Source: Mallotus nudiflorus
Lineage: Eukaryota > Streptophyta > Magnoliopsida > Malpighiales > Euphorbiaceae
Direction: 5' to 3'
Length of the DNA: 64,000 nucleotides
NCBI GenBank assembly: GCA_947683625.1
Contig: CANTUR010000834.1
Coordinates: 248,001-312,000, forward strand
Within the stretch, counting starts at the first letter, position 1, and each line of letters opens with the position of its first letter. The notes under the pieces were generated by a model. The model had not been told where the DNA came from. It did not search any database and saw only the letters and a list, made by a program, of their open reading frames with translations. This document shows, piece by piece, positions 1 to 12,631 of the stretch. The translations under genes were made by a program, and so were the position numbers.

Positions 1-2619
1 ATGCCTTATATTTTGCTTCATTATTTATGACTCTAAATTTGAGCTCTTTAGCCATTGGTACTACTTTCACTTTTAGGGATTATAATATGACATCGACTTT
101 TGCACCGAACTGATTGACCACTCCATCAAGGTACATGCACCATCCTTGGATTTTGATGGTTGAACTGAGGTCATTTATATTCTTATGTCTAGATTCTAGC
201 TCTAGATTTCTCATCAGCTCATTAATGTTAGTCTCAGTGACTGTGTCTAGCGAGTGCTTTCCTTTGAAGGAGTTATTGAAGATCTCAAACCTTGATTTCT
301 CAATTCTATTGCTTACTTACTTCTTAGCTTGTCCTTGGTAGACTTGGGTTGAGCTTTCAGCCATAAAAGAGATTGGCTTCTTAGCCCCGGTGTCCTCTTC
401 AAGATTATACCCTAAATCATATTTGTTAGTCTGTCCTTGGAAGGCAGGGAATTATGTGACCCCAATGTTCCTTCCTCCTAATCTTGTTCCAGGTATATAT
501 TGCATCTTCTTTATCATAGCAGTAACTTTGGTATCAACATGACCGTCACTGATTACAAATCCCAAAATCCTAGTGGGACCATATTCAAATAGGTAATAAT
601 GTTATTTATTTCAGTAGAGATGGTAACGACCTTTCCATTGAAAGGGAACTTGATCTTCTGATGCACAGTGGAGGGTATGCCCCTAGTGGGTGGAACTAAG
701 GTCTTCTTAGTAGCAGGGCAAAAGTTGGAGGGATTTCTAAAATAGTAAATTCTATTACTAATTCGATATCCCCTATTATGACTATTGCTTTGAAAATGCC
801 AATGACTTACTTCTTTAAATCATCATAGGTTCGTATGACCATATTAGATTCTTCCAGGTTTTCAACATTCATCCTAAAATTATGTAGCAACCTCAAGGGG
901 CAAACATTAATGGTAGATCCATTATCCACCATAACACATGGCATCTTTTTAGATCTGACAATTGCTTGTATAAAGAGAGGATGGTTGTGGACCCTTCCCT
1001 TAAGGGCAAATCTTCGTCTGAAAAGTTGATGGCATTAGAGGGAGCTTTTATTAGAGAGGCTATCATCTTACAAGGTGAGGTATCATTGGCAATCTTTGCC
1101 TCATCTAGTGCTTTAATAAGGGCATCCCTATGCTTCTTGGAGGCCATGAGTCGATCCTAGATACCAACTTGTGCTTAAGTCTTTTTAAGCTACTTGATGA
1201 CAGCGTCTTCCACTTTGGCTGAAGGTTGATCACTTATTACTTCTTTTCCTTTAGAGGGAACCTTTTCTTTCTCAAAAGGTTAATATACTCGCCTACTATA
1301 AGTTACATGATTGACTATGAGTGAGGGCTTCCCAATTGCTTGCTTATGTAGTTTTGTATTATTGTTATGGTCCCAAACAATGATTTCAGGGTCATCAGAG
1401 TCATATCATATGTCATTCCCCATGAATTGCAGGTTCTAAAGCTAAATAGTATTGACCACCTCATCTTAATTATCAAATTCTTTTCCCCATCTTAAGGGTA
1501 CTATGTCTTCTAAATGTGTGTAAGTAGTAGGGGGTGTTGTGTACTTGACCATGTAGTCAAACTTCCTAGATGGTTGGCCTAGTAAATCCCATACTTCATA
1601 GTCACTGTTGGGATTTTTGCCTATATCTACTTCTTATGAGTAAGGGCAATCAATCACTTCACCATTTATTGGAATATGGAGTTCAAGAATGAGATTTGAG
1701 AATTTGTCTTCTGAGGGCCTTTCTTTGGTTTCTTGGATGTCTTAGATCGATTGTTCAACAAGGTTTACTAGTAGATTGGAGGAAATCATGCTGATAGTTG
1801 ATGGAGGCATGTTTTGATAGTTTAGGAGATGATTGGTCTTGATGTTGGGTCATTTTTCTGGGTCATCAATTTTTTAGAGTCAATAAGGTCTTGGATTACA
1901 TTTTTTAGAGTTCTACATATATTAGTGGTGTGACTGAGCATTTGGTGAAAGTGGTAGAATAACTTTTAGTTAATTTAAGGAGGTAATTGGTTTGGAAGAG
2001 GCCTAAGTTCTTGAGGTTATAGGAGGTTCTTTTGTTGGAGCCTCTGGAATACTTTGGATAATGGGAGGTTAAAGTTTGACAACTTTCTCAGTGGTCTAAT
2101 GGCATTGATAGATGGTGAACTATAGGTGTCAGGTTGGATCATGTTTATTTCTATGGTTCAGGTGAAGGTGTTTTAGATGTTTGGTTAGGTGCTGCAGCAA
2201 TAGGTGTTCTTTGTTTATTGGGGTTCCTTATCCTCAATTCTGATCCTTGCCTGATGGAGAGCTCTGAAGTTAGGATAATGAGCAAAGGTCATCCATTTTC
2301 TAAAGTGTGATAGCACCCCTTTGATTATTAGCTCTATTTGTTCATCCTCTAGGGGGCGATTTATTATTTTGACTGCTTTTCCCTGCCATCTTATGATATA
2401 ATCAGAGAAAGCTTCATCGAGTTTCTTCTTTATGGTCTCAAGATCTCTTTGAGTGATGTTTAGCTAAGTGTTGTATTCATACTGCTTGATAAACTTTTAT
2501 GCTAGCAGCAACCAATCACTTTTGATTTCATCTTCAAGGTCAAAGAACCATGCCCTTGGTCCTTCCTCTAACAATGTAAAGAAGAATAAAAAAATCTGAG
2601 ATTCTATAAGCTTTACAAC
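1..2619 (-). pseudogene. Tat/Ogre-like gypsy gag-protease remnant, downstream part of a split element
   Basis: Reading leftward from 2,619, the minus strand encodes the second half of a Ty3/gypsy gag: a block with DEAFSDYIIRWQ, then RPLEDEQIELIIKGV and HFRKWMTFAHYPNF near 2,230-2,430, characteristic of the plant Tat/Ogre gag. A linker and a retropepsin-like region follow. The block from 1,147 to 893 reads KALDEAKIANDTSP then INFSDEDLPL, and the degenerate protease core VDNGSTINVCP lies just beyond. Many stops and frameshifts interrupt it, so it is dead. The sequence runs off the left edge, so RT, integrase and the 3' LTR are outside the window. Its upstream half lies at 14,041-14,559, separated by the Athila-1 insertion. 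The family is clear; the fine lineage (Tat versus Ogre) is inferred from gag and the primer site. Confidence 0.82.
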
Positions 2620-4010
2620 TGAAGCAGGTCAAATTGTATACCCTAGTCTCTAGGACTTAGCATAGAGCAAGTCGAGTGTCAAACACTCAGGAATTTGAAC
2701 TTTGTATTATCCAAATGAATAGGAAAAGTAATATAAAGATAGTAATAGATAATGTAATAAATAAAAAGAATCTAACTCACTTCCTAATTACTAGAAATTC
2801 TTATAAGAAATTATAACAAAATATATGCATGAGAGAATTTACAATTCATAATTAATAAGAACTTTGAACATAATTATTATACAACATGTTGATTGGAAAT
2901 TAGTTTATAGTATTCAAAAGCAATTCTCATTGTCAATTAAAGGTAATTCCTTTTAGTGCCCACTCTCATGAAAATGCGGAGGTAAAAGAAAATCAATAAA
3001 TATATTATACTAATTTTTTATTCCCTTAAGTTGAATTCCTTGTCTCCAAGTGATATTCAATTCTTAAGCAATTTCAATTATATATCCATTTAAATTACTC
3101 CAATTCTCATTGTAAATAGTTTGATTAACAAGTTACATTTGATGATCAATCAAACATAACATAATTTGCACTAATTGAAATCAAATCATAAATAACAAAG
3201 GATAGAAATATAGTTCTTATTTAATTCTTCATTGCAATTCTTATACAAAGACTTAGCCAAAATACATGATAAAGAAACAACAAGAGAAAATTAAACACAA
3301 TATAGAAAGATGAATAAATAAGCAATTCAGTGAATAAAGCCCTTTACTATGTCTTCTAAAATTGCTTGATGTAAAATAATCCTCTCTTACTTCTTGACCT
3401 TATCTTCTTCAAATTTATCTTTAAAACTAGAAATTCTTTTTAATGATTTCTAACTAAAACTTAGTAATAATAATTGTTCCTTTGTTTTTAAAACAAATCC
3501 AAACACATATATTTATAGGTTTCTAAAGGCTGCAATTCGTGTCCCTTTAAAAGGATGCAAGAATGAACGGGTTTGTTGAAAGGGTGCACTAGTGCCGACT
3601 CATCCCTATATGATGACTTGTCACCAATTGATTTTTTTATAAGTCAAAACTAAGTGACGAGTCGGCAATCTTCAAGGCTCCACATATCAAGCTTTTGTGA
3701 TGAGTTGGCACCAAGTGGTGACTCGTCACCAATACTTTCTATCATGACTCATTCCTATGGTGATGACTCGGCACTTTTTAATAAATCTTCAACTTGACTT
3801 CACAAGCTCCATACTTTATTCTAAATAATCCCAAGTCTTTTCCATGTATAATTTGAGCCTAAAAACATGTATAAAACACACAATTAACTATAAGAACAAA
3901 AGAAATAAAGATAACACTTGCATAACCAAATAAACACACAAATATAGCAAAAATCAAGTGAAATTAAAACTAAACTACCCTAAAGAACTATGCATATTTA
4001 CATTATATCA
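2620..4010 (-). repeat. Athila-1 3' LTR
   Basis: The 1,391-bp terminal repeat aligns along its length with 12,632-14,040. In element orientation it has TG...CA ends and a TATA box (CCTATAAATAT) at about 3,509-3,517. The part at 3,590-3,780 repeats the word GACTCGTCACC and related GAGTCGGCAC on both strands. Confidence 0.92.
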
Positions 4011-4026
4011 AAATCCCCCACACTTA
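4011..4026 (-). other. Athila-1 polypurine tract
   Basis: Directly upstream of the 3' LTR in element orientation the sequence reads AGTGTGGGGGATTT. This purine-rich run is the expected primer for plus-strand synthesis. Athila-2 has the same tract next to its own 3' LTR. Confidence 0.8.
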
Positions 4027-5394
4027 GACCTTACTTGCCCTCAAGCAAGAAAAGATCCTCGTGGAAAAGTAAACAAAAAATTTAATATTCTCCAAACAAA
4101 TATAGTCACCTTATCAAGTTATTTTAATCATGAAAGAAGTTAGAAAAGGATGATTCAATAATTAAACTTTTAATGCACAACAATGACAAAACAAACATGT
4201 TGCATAGCATAAGCAATAAGTTTATCAATTTATCTCAATTTACTAAGAAAAAAATCAAGGATGCAAAGTCAAAGTTCTATCCAAGCTACTTAACTAAAAT
4301 AGTCATTCTTCAAATGTAGGATTCTAGAAGCAAAAGCAACCCTTAAGACAATGTTAAGCATACATAACAACTCACTTTTCTCATGGCATTTTTAGAAATT
4401 TTTATTCATATACATATAAATATATCTTTTGGATGTATTCTTTCCAAATGAATGCAACTAAGGAGCATACTCAATTGCATATAACTTACTTGAAATACAT
4501 CTACTTGTTATATATTACACATATATTTCTAAATGAATGTAACTAAGGAGCATACTCAATTACACACAACTTACTCAAGATGCATCACATCACAAGCATT
4601 ATTTACTTTTTTTTCTTAAGTCCTTATCCATTATTGAAAAGCAAGTTTCATATGTATTATGGCTATAGTTTCCCTAAGGCTACTCAAATCTCTTAGAAAA
4701 CCTAAGCTTAAATCTTTACGACTTTAGTCTTAATTACATTTTATAAGTTTACTAAAGCATTCTTTAGATCTTAGATATAATAAAAGAGATAAAAAGATAA
4801 AGTTATAATTTATACGAAATGAAACTTTAAACTTCTATCAATTGAGCATTGAAAACTAATAATCCATAAAACATAAAACTTAACCTTAATCAAAATCAAA
4901 AAATAAGATAACTACTTATTAAATATAGGAGAAGAATGAAATATACAATAATGCAAATTAGCAAAATATATCATATATATAAACATAAAACACACAATAT
5001 CCCAAATATATACTAAAGATGTACTAATAATATACTACTAATATCCCTTCGCCTACACTTAAAATAACACATTGTCCCCAACATGATAAAACCAAAAGTA
5101 AGGAAAGGAAATAAGTACTCCCTTAGTCATCTGTAAGGGAAGGAGGTGGAGATTCGATCTGATATCCGGAGTAAGAAAAAAATTGATTCAATTTGTACTC
5201 CATCTTTCATTGCTGATGAGAAAGGTTAGTTATGAAACTCCATCTCATTGAGTTAACACTGCATAGCAATCTGCATATCAAGATTTGATTCCAGATAAGA
5301 GCTTGTGCACTTGAAGATCCATTGGCTTCCCTTTGCATGGGATATGTTAGGAGAGGAACATCACCGAATGGTATATATTAGGGTAATTCCTCCT
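4027..5394 (-). other. Athila-1 spacer between env-like gene and 3' LTR
   Basis: AT-rich sequence with no convincing coding frame. It is homologous to the corresponding Athila-2 spacer at about 24,118-25,440; for example, both carry CACACTTAGACCTT, AATGAATGCAA and AAGTATTATTTACTT-type words. A short degenerate duplication (GGAGCATACTCAATT at about 4,463 and 4,547) is present. Confidence 0.7.
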
Positions 5395-6333
5395 CCGAAT
5401 CATTCTCCTCTGTTGCCTCCTATTGAGGTTCCTCAACCAGTGGTGGTCTCTCAATACCTTTCCAACAAGAATGTGAATGGGCAGGAATCAAATGGAATGC
5501 AACATCTACCCTTTTGCTTTTATAAAATCTTACTTTGTAAAATAAGAACACTAAACAATTTGAGTATAGTTATCAAGGTTAAGATTCAAAGCCTTTGCAA
5601 TAATAGTAATCACATGTCCATGAGTTGAAGGTGCATCTTTGCATAAAGCATAAGTAAATAATTGGTTAAACATCCAATAAGTCCAAGAGACTTGTTTCTT
5701 ATTGTGAATGCACCACATTAAGAATAACTCTTGTGTAGAAATGCAACTAAACTCAGTTTTATGGAAAATGACACATTAATGGACTTTATATAGCAACCAA
5801 TATTTGAAATCCTTGATAAACATAGCCTTGCCTTTCCTAAAATTATATAGTGTTTACAAACTAGTTATAAATGTCTAAAACTCATTCAATCTAAAAAAAG
5901 ATGGGGGATCACATAACCCATCCTTTTTAAATCCAAAGACACGTTGCATGAAAGTATAAGTAAGTTGATGTTTCTTCCTTTGCATGCGAAATTCCAGAAT
6001 TTGTGAGTTTTTAGCATTAATATCCAAAGTAGTATAAAATTCTGTATTTAATTCCACATTGGTATCTTCATGCATAGAAACAAATTTATTAAGGCCATAT
6101 TGTGTCAATAATTGATTAAAAGATTCAATCATACCCACTTCACTTAGAAGAGAGTTAGGGATATATTTACAACCCATTATTTCCCTAAACTTGATGGTTG
6201 TGAATTTGGCACCTTCTTCATGGGAAAGGATTGGAAATTTGGCCTTATATGTTTATGAAAGGTCTTTTTTTTCCTCTTTTTGTTCCTCCTCAATGTATGG
6301 TCTTTTGGATGATTAACCTCTTATCTTACCCAT
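5395..6333 (-). pseudogene. Athila ORF-1 / env-like gene, degenerate
   Basis: The most readable part (6,177-5,875) starts MGCKYIPNSLLSEVGM and contains FVSMHEDTNVEL, FYTTLDINAK, RVFGFKKDGLC. These match the plant Athila ORF-1 family, the third gene found between integrase and 3' LTR in Athila elements and sometimes compared with retroviral env. A likely original start is the ATG at 6,333 (MGKIRG), followed by a stop at codon 7. Downstream fragments include KDFKYWLLYKV, SWTYWMFNQLF and HGHVI. Athila-2 carries a homologous copy in the same position. No signal peptide or membrane segment can be judged in this broken copy. Function in plant elements is not established. Confidence 0.75.
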
Positions 6334-6512
6334 TTCAAGAATCTTACGTGATTGAAGTTAGAAGTATAGAGAGTAAGAGATGAAAATGGAATATAAGAAC
6401 AAAGAAAATAGGAAGAGAAAAAGGAAGTGATTCAGTTAGGGTTTATAATAAAAGGGAGATCCAAAATGCAAATGTGTAAAGAAGAGAATAAAAAGAAGAA
6501 AGAAGGAGGAGA

Positions 6513-6560
<48 letters not shown>

Positions 6561-7294
6561 GAGAGGAAACAAGAACATATGGGATATTAAATAAGACAAT
6601 AGATATGAAAATGTGTAGTCAAAAGGGTGTATATATAGGTGCAGTAGGGGTGTAAGAGAGTAGGTGTGTATAGGATAGTAAAAAGGCATGGAGAATTGTG
6701 GAAAGGCATATAAGAATGTGAAAGGACATGACTATTCTTGGAAAAGAAACAACTTTGCAATTCCAAAAATTGTATTTGGTTAAGGAATAAATATAATAAA
6801 ATAAATGAAATAATAATGAAAGATGTGTAATAAAGAAAACTAACTAAAGTATGGTTATTAGAAGTGTATATATATGTTAAGGAATTAGTGGGGAAGGAAA
6901 AATGAAGGCACGAGTCGGCACTGACACATGTTATGGCAAGTAGTCCATATGTGATGACTCGTCACTTTATCTTTCTGTTATGAGTCATCAACATGTGATG
7001 ACTTGTCACCTAACCTTACTAAAATAATGTTAAGACATGTGATTTAAAAATTAAACAAAATGAGCGACACAATAAAAGAAATTAATCTAAATTCAAAAGT
7101 AATATGATTAATAAAGCTAGTAAATGTAAAAATGTAAAGTAATAACTCTAACTAAACAAAATGAACAAAAATGAAATAATCATAAAATAATAGCATGTAA
7201 AATAGAGACATATAATATAAAAATGTGGTAATCTCACCATGTTAAATTGAAAGGTCTATAGCTTGACTACACCTTGATTCAATTAGGGTGTAGA
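6334..7294 (-). other. Athila-1 spacer between integrase and env-like gene
   Basis: AT-rich non-coding sequence holding the (AT)n tract at 6,515-6,558 and a second cluster of GACTCGTCAC words at about 6,905-7,015. No coding frame is recognisable; the short frame across 6,432-6,689 is an artefact of simple sequence. Confidence 0.7.
6515..6558. repeat. (AT)n microsatellite
   Basis: About 22 uninterrupted AT dinucleotides lie in the Athila-1 spacer. The homologous Athila-2 spacer lacks it, so it expanded after the two copies separated. Confidence 0.95.
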
Positions 7295-8455
7295 TAGAGA
7301 GATAAAGTGGCTTAGAGCAATTGCTTCAGCAATCAAGTAAGGCTTGAGACGATGTCCATTTACCTTGAAATTTTCCCCTTTTGCATTAACAGTATCAACC
7401 GCACCACAAGGATAAAATTTAATAACTGTAAAAGGACCCGACCATCATAACTTTATCTTTTCTAAAAATAACTTGAGTCTTGAATTGTAAAGGAGAATAA
7501 ACTCGCCCTTGTGAAATTCCTTCTTAGATAAATGCTTATCATGCAACAGCTTAGTACGATCTTTATATAACTTTGCATTCTCATAAGCATTAATTCTTAA
7601 CTCATCCAATTCATTAAGTTGAAGTAACCTCTTCCTACTGGCCTTCTATAAATTGAAATTCAAAGCCCTTATTGCCTAATATGCTTTATGCTCTAGTTCA
7701 ACAGGTAGATGACATGATTTCCCATATATTAACTGATAAGGAGTAAGGCCAATAGGTGTTTTAAAAGCTATCCTATATGTCCATAAGGCATCATCCAACT
7801 TCAATGCCCAATCTTTTCTTGAAGAAGACACAGTTTTTTCAAGAATCCATTTGATCTCTCTATTGCTCACTTCGACTTGCCTACTTGTTTTTAGGTGATA
7901 TGGAGTAGAAACCTTGTGTGTCACTCTATATTTCTTCAAAAGAGATTCTATTACATGATTGCAAAAATGTGAACCTCTATTACATATCAATGCTCTAGGA
8001 GTGCCAAATCGTGGGAAAATAATTTTCTTAAGCATCTTTTTAATAACCTTAGCATCATTAGTAATGGTTAGTATTGCTTTAACCCATTTTGAAACATAAT
8101 CTACCATGACCAAGATATACTTGTAGCATAAAGAACTAGGAAATGGTCCTATGAAATCTATACCCTAAACATCAAAGAGCTTGACTTTAAGGATTCCTTT
8201 CAAAGGCATCTCACGTTTCTTAGTAATATTACCCATTCTTTGACATTTATCACATGTAAGAACAAACTCTCTAGCATCTTTAAATAAAGTTGGCCACCAA
8301 AAACCATATTATAGTACCTTAAAAGCTATTTTTGTTACACCAAAGTGTCCTCCAACATCCAAGGAATGGCAATGTTTCAAAACATCTTGAGCTTCATCTT
8401 AAGGAATGCATTTCTAAATTAACCCATATGCACATCTCTTGTAAAGAAAAGGTTC
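7295..8455 (-). pseudogene. Athila-1 integrase
   Basis: The C-terminal part of pol. The core (8,113-7,676) reads VDYVSKWVKA, then ICNRGSHFCNHVIESLL and STPYHLKTSRQVEVSNREIK, ending in the family block TPYQLIYGKSCHLPVELEHKAY. Integrase needs a D,D,E triad. The second aspartate, normally in a DGGSHF-type motif, is replaced here by N-R (CNRGSHF), while the glutamate in RQVEVSNREIK is kept. The zinc-binding N-terminal region lies at about 8,113-8,430 and contains stops. The C-terminal region to about 7,300 (KVNGHRLKPYLI) is readable in another frame. It joins DNA ends to target DNA in active relatives; this copy is non-functional. Confidence 0.88.
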
Positions 8456-10065
8456 CTCCTAATAGTAGAATTTAATATCATGCAAAAATTTCTTCCTTTG
8501 TTGATAATCAAACTCATAAGGAAGAGCACCACTGATGAGATAGTTAGCAATATCTACAAACCATGGAAGTTCCTTTGATGCCACACTTGATAGATGTTCA
8601 TTATTAAATGTCTTATTAATTGGCACACCATCATCATTTCTCTTTAATCCATCTTGATCAAGCCTTGATAAGTGATCTGTAATAAGGTTCTTACTTCCCT
8701 TCTTATCTTTCACTTCCTAATCAAACTCTTGAAGCATCAAAATCCACCATAGGAGTCTAGGTTTTACATCTTTCTTATTTAAAAGATACTTAAGAGCAGC
8801 ATGGTCTGAATAAACAATCACCTTTTGCCCTATAAGATATGCTTTAAACTTGTCAAATGCATAAACAACAACAAACAACTCCTTTTCCGTAATGGTGTAG
8901 TTGATATAAGCATCATCAAGTGGTTTGCTAGTATAGTAAATCACATAAGGCTTGCCTTCCTTTCTTTGACCTCAAATAACCCCCACCATGAAATTACTTG
9001 CATCACACATTATTTCAAATGGCTACTCCTAATTAGGTGGTTGCAAGAAAGGTGCTCAAACAAGAGTTCCTTTCAAAGTTTCAAATGCTTCGAGACACGC
9101 ATCATCAAACTCAAAAACAACATCCTTAGCAAGTAACTTACACAATGGCTTTGCTATCTTGGAAAAATCTTTCATAGAAACTTGCATGTCCAAGAAAGCT
9201 CCTTATATCCTTAACACACTTTGGAGGTGGCAAATTATCAATTACTTCTATCATTGCCTTATCAACTTTGATGCCTCTTTTTGAAGTTGAATGACCAAGA
9301 AAAATTCCCTCTTGTGCCATGAAATTACATTTTTCCCAATACAAGACCAATCCTTACTTAATACACCTATTAAGAATTTTAGAGAGATTGTCTAGATAAT
9401 TGGAAAAATTAGTACCATATACACTAAAGTCGTCCATAAAAACCTCTACACAATCATCAAGTAAATCACTAAATATTGAAAACATACATCTTTGGAAAGT
9501 TGTAGATGCATTACATAAACTAAAAGGCATTCGCCTAAAGGAAAAAGTGTCATATGGACATGTAAAGGTGGTTTTAGCTTGATCCTCAGGATGAATAGGA
9601 ATTTGATAGAATCCACTAAGCCCATCCAAATAACAGAAGTAAGAAAAGTTAGCTAGTCTCTTAAGGACTTGGTCAATAAAAGGTAATGGTAAATGATATT
9701 TCCTAGTTGACTTATTTAATTTTCTATAGTCAATACACATACGCTATCCCATGATAGTTCTAGTAGGTATCAATTCATTAGATTCATTCCTAAAAACGGT
9801 TAAGCCTCCCGTCTTTGGAACAACTTGAATAGGGCTCACCCAATTACTATCACTAATGGAATATATGATTCCATTATCAAGAAACTTAGTTATCTCTTTT
9901 CTCACCACTTCATTGATAGTGGGGTTTAGCCGCTTTTGACCTTCATAGAAGGCTTAGTGTTGTCCTCTAAAAGAATTCTATGCATGCACACGTGAGGACC
10001 AATACCTTTTAAGTCATTTATAGAATAACCAATGGCATTTTTATGGTTAAGCAACTCATCACATA
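8456..10065 (-). pseudogene. Athila-1 reverse transcriptase and RNase H
   Basis: The RT (9,740-9,354) contains DGLSGFYQIPIHPED, FTCPYDTFSFRRMPF and the catalytic box VFMDDFSVYG, the gypsy version of YxDD. The upstream block (about 9,990-9,750) with the PKTGG/KKGGLTV-type motif is broken by stops. A connection region (9,350-9,138: GHSTSKRGIKVDKA, LPPPKCVKDIRSFLGH) is followed by RNase H (8,944-8,459: YTITEKELFVVVYAFDKFKAYL, VIVYSDHAALKYLL). At least four frame breaks separate these pieces. In active elements this enzyme copies the RNA into DNA in virus-like particles. Confidence 0.9.
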
Positions 10066-11292
10066 AGGCATTAATTATCACTAGGCAAGGATGAATTCAC
10101 AATAAAAGGAAATTTAAGGTTAGAGTTAAGAAATGCATATCTTAAATTTGATGGTAAGGGCTTGAGCTCTAACTTGACTTCTTCACTTGATGTAGTAGCT
10201 TTTTGTTCATCCTCTCTCCTTAAAGGTTCAAATCTTGATGTCTTGTGAGAAGGCTGATATGGAGTCACCTCCAAGATTTGCTCATTAACTTCTTGCATCA
10301 TGTATGACTCCATAAGGTCTTGCTTTAAACATTCATAAATTACTTCTTAAATGCATTCTTCAATAACATCAACAAAATCAATTATACTTGCCACTTCTAT
10401 TGGTGTTGACTTCATAATCTTCAGTACATCAAACTCTATACATTCATTATCCACCTCTAACGTGATCTTTCCTCTCTTCATATCAATAATTGCTCCTGCT
10501 ATCATAAAAAATGGTCTCCCAAACAAAATTGGGATCTCAAGATCTTCCTCCATCTCCAACACAACAAAGTCAGCTGGTATTACAAACTTCCCCACTTTTA
10601 TTGGCACATTTTCTAGAATGCCAAATGGATATATGATAGATTTATCCACCATGGAAAGACATATATTGGTATGTTTAAGTTCTTCTAAATTAAGCCTTTT
10701 GTAAATAGAGTAAGGCATAATGCTAACAATAGCACTAACATCACATAAAGCTTTATTAAAATGCGTGCCTCCAATCACACAAGGAATCGTAAAGGAACCG
10801 GGATCCTTAAGCTTTGGTGGAGACTTGGAGTATATAGCCTTGGATTCTTTAACAAGAGAAACTAAACCATAATCTTCAAGCTTGCTCTTATGGCAAATAC
10901 TATCCTTCAAAAAATTTCCCCAAGCTGGCATGTCTCTAATGGCATCCATAAATGGTATGGTGATAGTAATTTCCTTGAGATAATTAAGGAATTTTCCAAA
11001 TTGCTTGTCTAGGTTATGCCTTATGAACCTTTGAGGGAAAGGAAGAGTTTTAACATCTACCTTTGGTTCATCATCCTTGGATGGTATGGCATCTCTATTT
11101 ATTACCTTTCTTAGCACAGTCATCATCATTTTTACTCCTGAAATCCACTTCCTCAATCTCTACCTCATATTCATCATCAACCACTTTCTTAGTTTTTTTG
11201 AGATCCTTTTCAAGCTCCTTACCACTATGCAAAGTAATTGCTTGGCAAGGCTCTTTTTGTACATACTCCGGTTGACTAAGAAGCTTTCCCAA
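10066..11292 (-). pseudogene. Athila-1 aspartic protease region
   Basis: A 269-codon open frame (11,156-10,347) holds the retropepsin-like domain: PCVIGGTHFNKALCDVSAIVSIMPYSIYKRL at about residues 125-155, then LADKSI-like and FVVLEMEEDLEIPILFGRPF blocks. The active-site triplet is altered: it reads D-V-S-A-I, while the Athila-2 copy keeps D-I-G-A-S. The loss of the glycine and change of the following residue predict an inactive protease even though the frame is long. Upstream (11,292-11,095) is a lysine/glutamate-rich linker with LHSGKELEKDLKK. Confidence 0.85.
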
Positions 11293-12493
11293 AGGTTTAA
11301 TGTTGGAGGAAGAGGCTAGTTGTGCAATTTGGGTTTCAAGGATATGGTTATAAGTAGCAAGCTATTCAAGTTTAGAGTTTAGCTGCTTAAGTTGCTCCTT
11401 ATTTTATTTGTTTATGGTTATTTGTTGGTTGAAAAATTTCTCCATAAGAGTGTCAAGGGTAGGTTTAGGATGGGTAGGATTAAAGGTTTGTTGGTTCCTC
11501 CATTAGGGGTAATACGTGTTGGAATTTAGCCTCATTCTTTGGTTAAAACCTCCTTCCACATAGTTCACATTCTCATTTGTACTTTCATTACATAGAGAGA
11601 ATGAATGAGATCCTCCACAAGATTCACAAATAGCATTAATGCTTTCTAAGGAATTAATTTGAGTTATGCTTACCAAACTAGTGAGAGCATCTACTTTTGC
11701 ATTCAATATTTTAATTGTGTCAAGCTCCAAAACTCCTCTTGCTTTTTCCATAGTTGTTTTATCACCCATGTACCCTTGAGATGCAAGTGCTTCAAGCAAA
11801 GTAATGGCTTCTCTAGCCATTTTATCCATCCATTATCCATTAGAAGCCATATTCACAATATTTATGTTCTTATCCATCAACCCATTATAGAAGATTTGAG
11901 GAATCATCCAATCCGGCAAGCCATGATATGGGCATTGCCTTTGGAGTTCCTTAAACCTCTCCTATGATGAATAGATTGTCGCACTTCCATTTTGCTTGAA
12001 AGTAGTGATCTCATTATGAAACTTAACCATCTTATGTGGTGGGAAATATTTTTGCAGAAATGCTTACTTCAATTTGTCCCAGGTTGTGATTGATTCATTT
12101 GGAAAACTAGCAAGCCAAAGTTATACTTTATCCTTAACTAAGAATGAAACCATTGATCTTGAAATTTGCACACACATTAAGGAAAGTTAATATGTGGGCA
12201 TAAGGATCTTCTCCTTGTAAACCTCCAAATTGATTGTTCTGCACCATTTAGATGATACTTGGCTTGATTTCAAAATTGTTATTAGGAATGGTTAGAGCCA
12301 CAATCCCACAGAAACTACCCGAGATGTCGGGCATTGTAAATTCGTCTAATATTCTTCTTTCTGGTTCAGCCATGTTATTCAAATTCCATTGGTTCACTCT
12401 TCTTTGCCTTTGTTCCCTATGTAAAGTATGTATAGTTAAATCAATCTCAGGACCAAAGTAAAGAGTGTTATCACTAGCACTTCTAGTAAGCAT
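11293..12493 (-). pseudogene. Athila-1 gag
   Basis: The first gene of the element. The likely start is the ATG at 12,493 (MLTRSASDNTLYF); an in-frame ATG further upstream lacks the family motif. It is followed by HREQRQRRVNQWNLN and MAEPERRILDEFTMPDISG. A degenerate middle region has FPNESITTWDKLK-like homology. The C-terminal block (11,829-11,503) reads MAREAITLLEALASQGYMGD, then CESCGGSHSFSLC, a CxxC...H...C zinc knuckle. Gag packages the element RNA. Stops and deletions break this copy; the matching Athila-2 gag lies at 31,600-32,940. Confidence 0.85.
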
Positions 12494-12608
12494 CTTGAAA
12501 TAAAGATTAACAAATAACAAATAAAAATATAAAAATAAAATAAAAATAAAAATAAGGCCTAAAATAACCTTTCTCTACCCTAAGTTAATAAAAGTTATTT
12601 AAACAAAT

Positions 12609-12626
12609 TCCCAAACAATGGTGCCA
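12609..12626 (-). other. Athila-1 primer-binding site
   Basis: In element orientation, TGGCACCATTGTTTGGGA lies 5 nt inside the 5' LTR. It resembles the tRNA-Asp-type site of Athila elements (TGGCGCCGTTGCCGGGGA, from general knowledge). Athila-2 has a closer match, TGGCACCGTTGCCGAGGA. Confidence 0.8.
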
Positions 12627-12631
12627 AAATT

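Noticed and set aside
893..1160. Host gene candidates from frames on either strand
   Set aside because: Minus-strand translation is clearly Tat protease-region sequence; the plus-strand frames are shadows of it.
5875..6177. Possible novel host protein
   Set aside because: The same sequence lies at the same position in Athila-2 and matches the Athila ORF-1 family, so it is an element gene.
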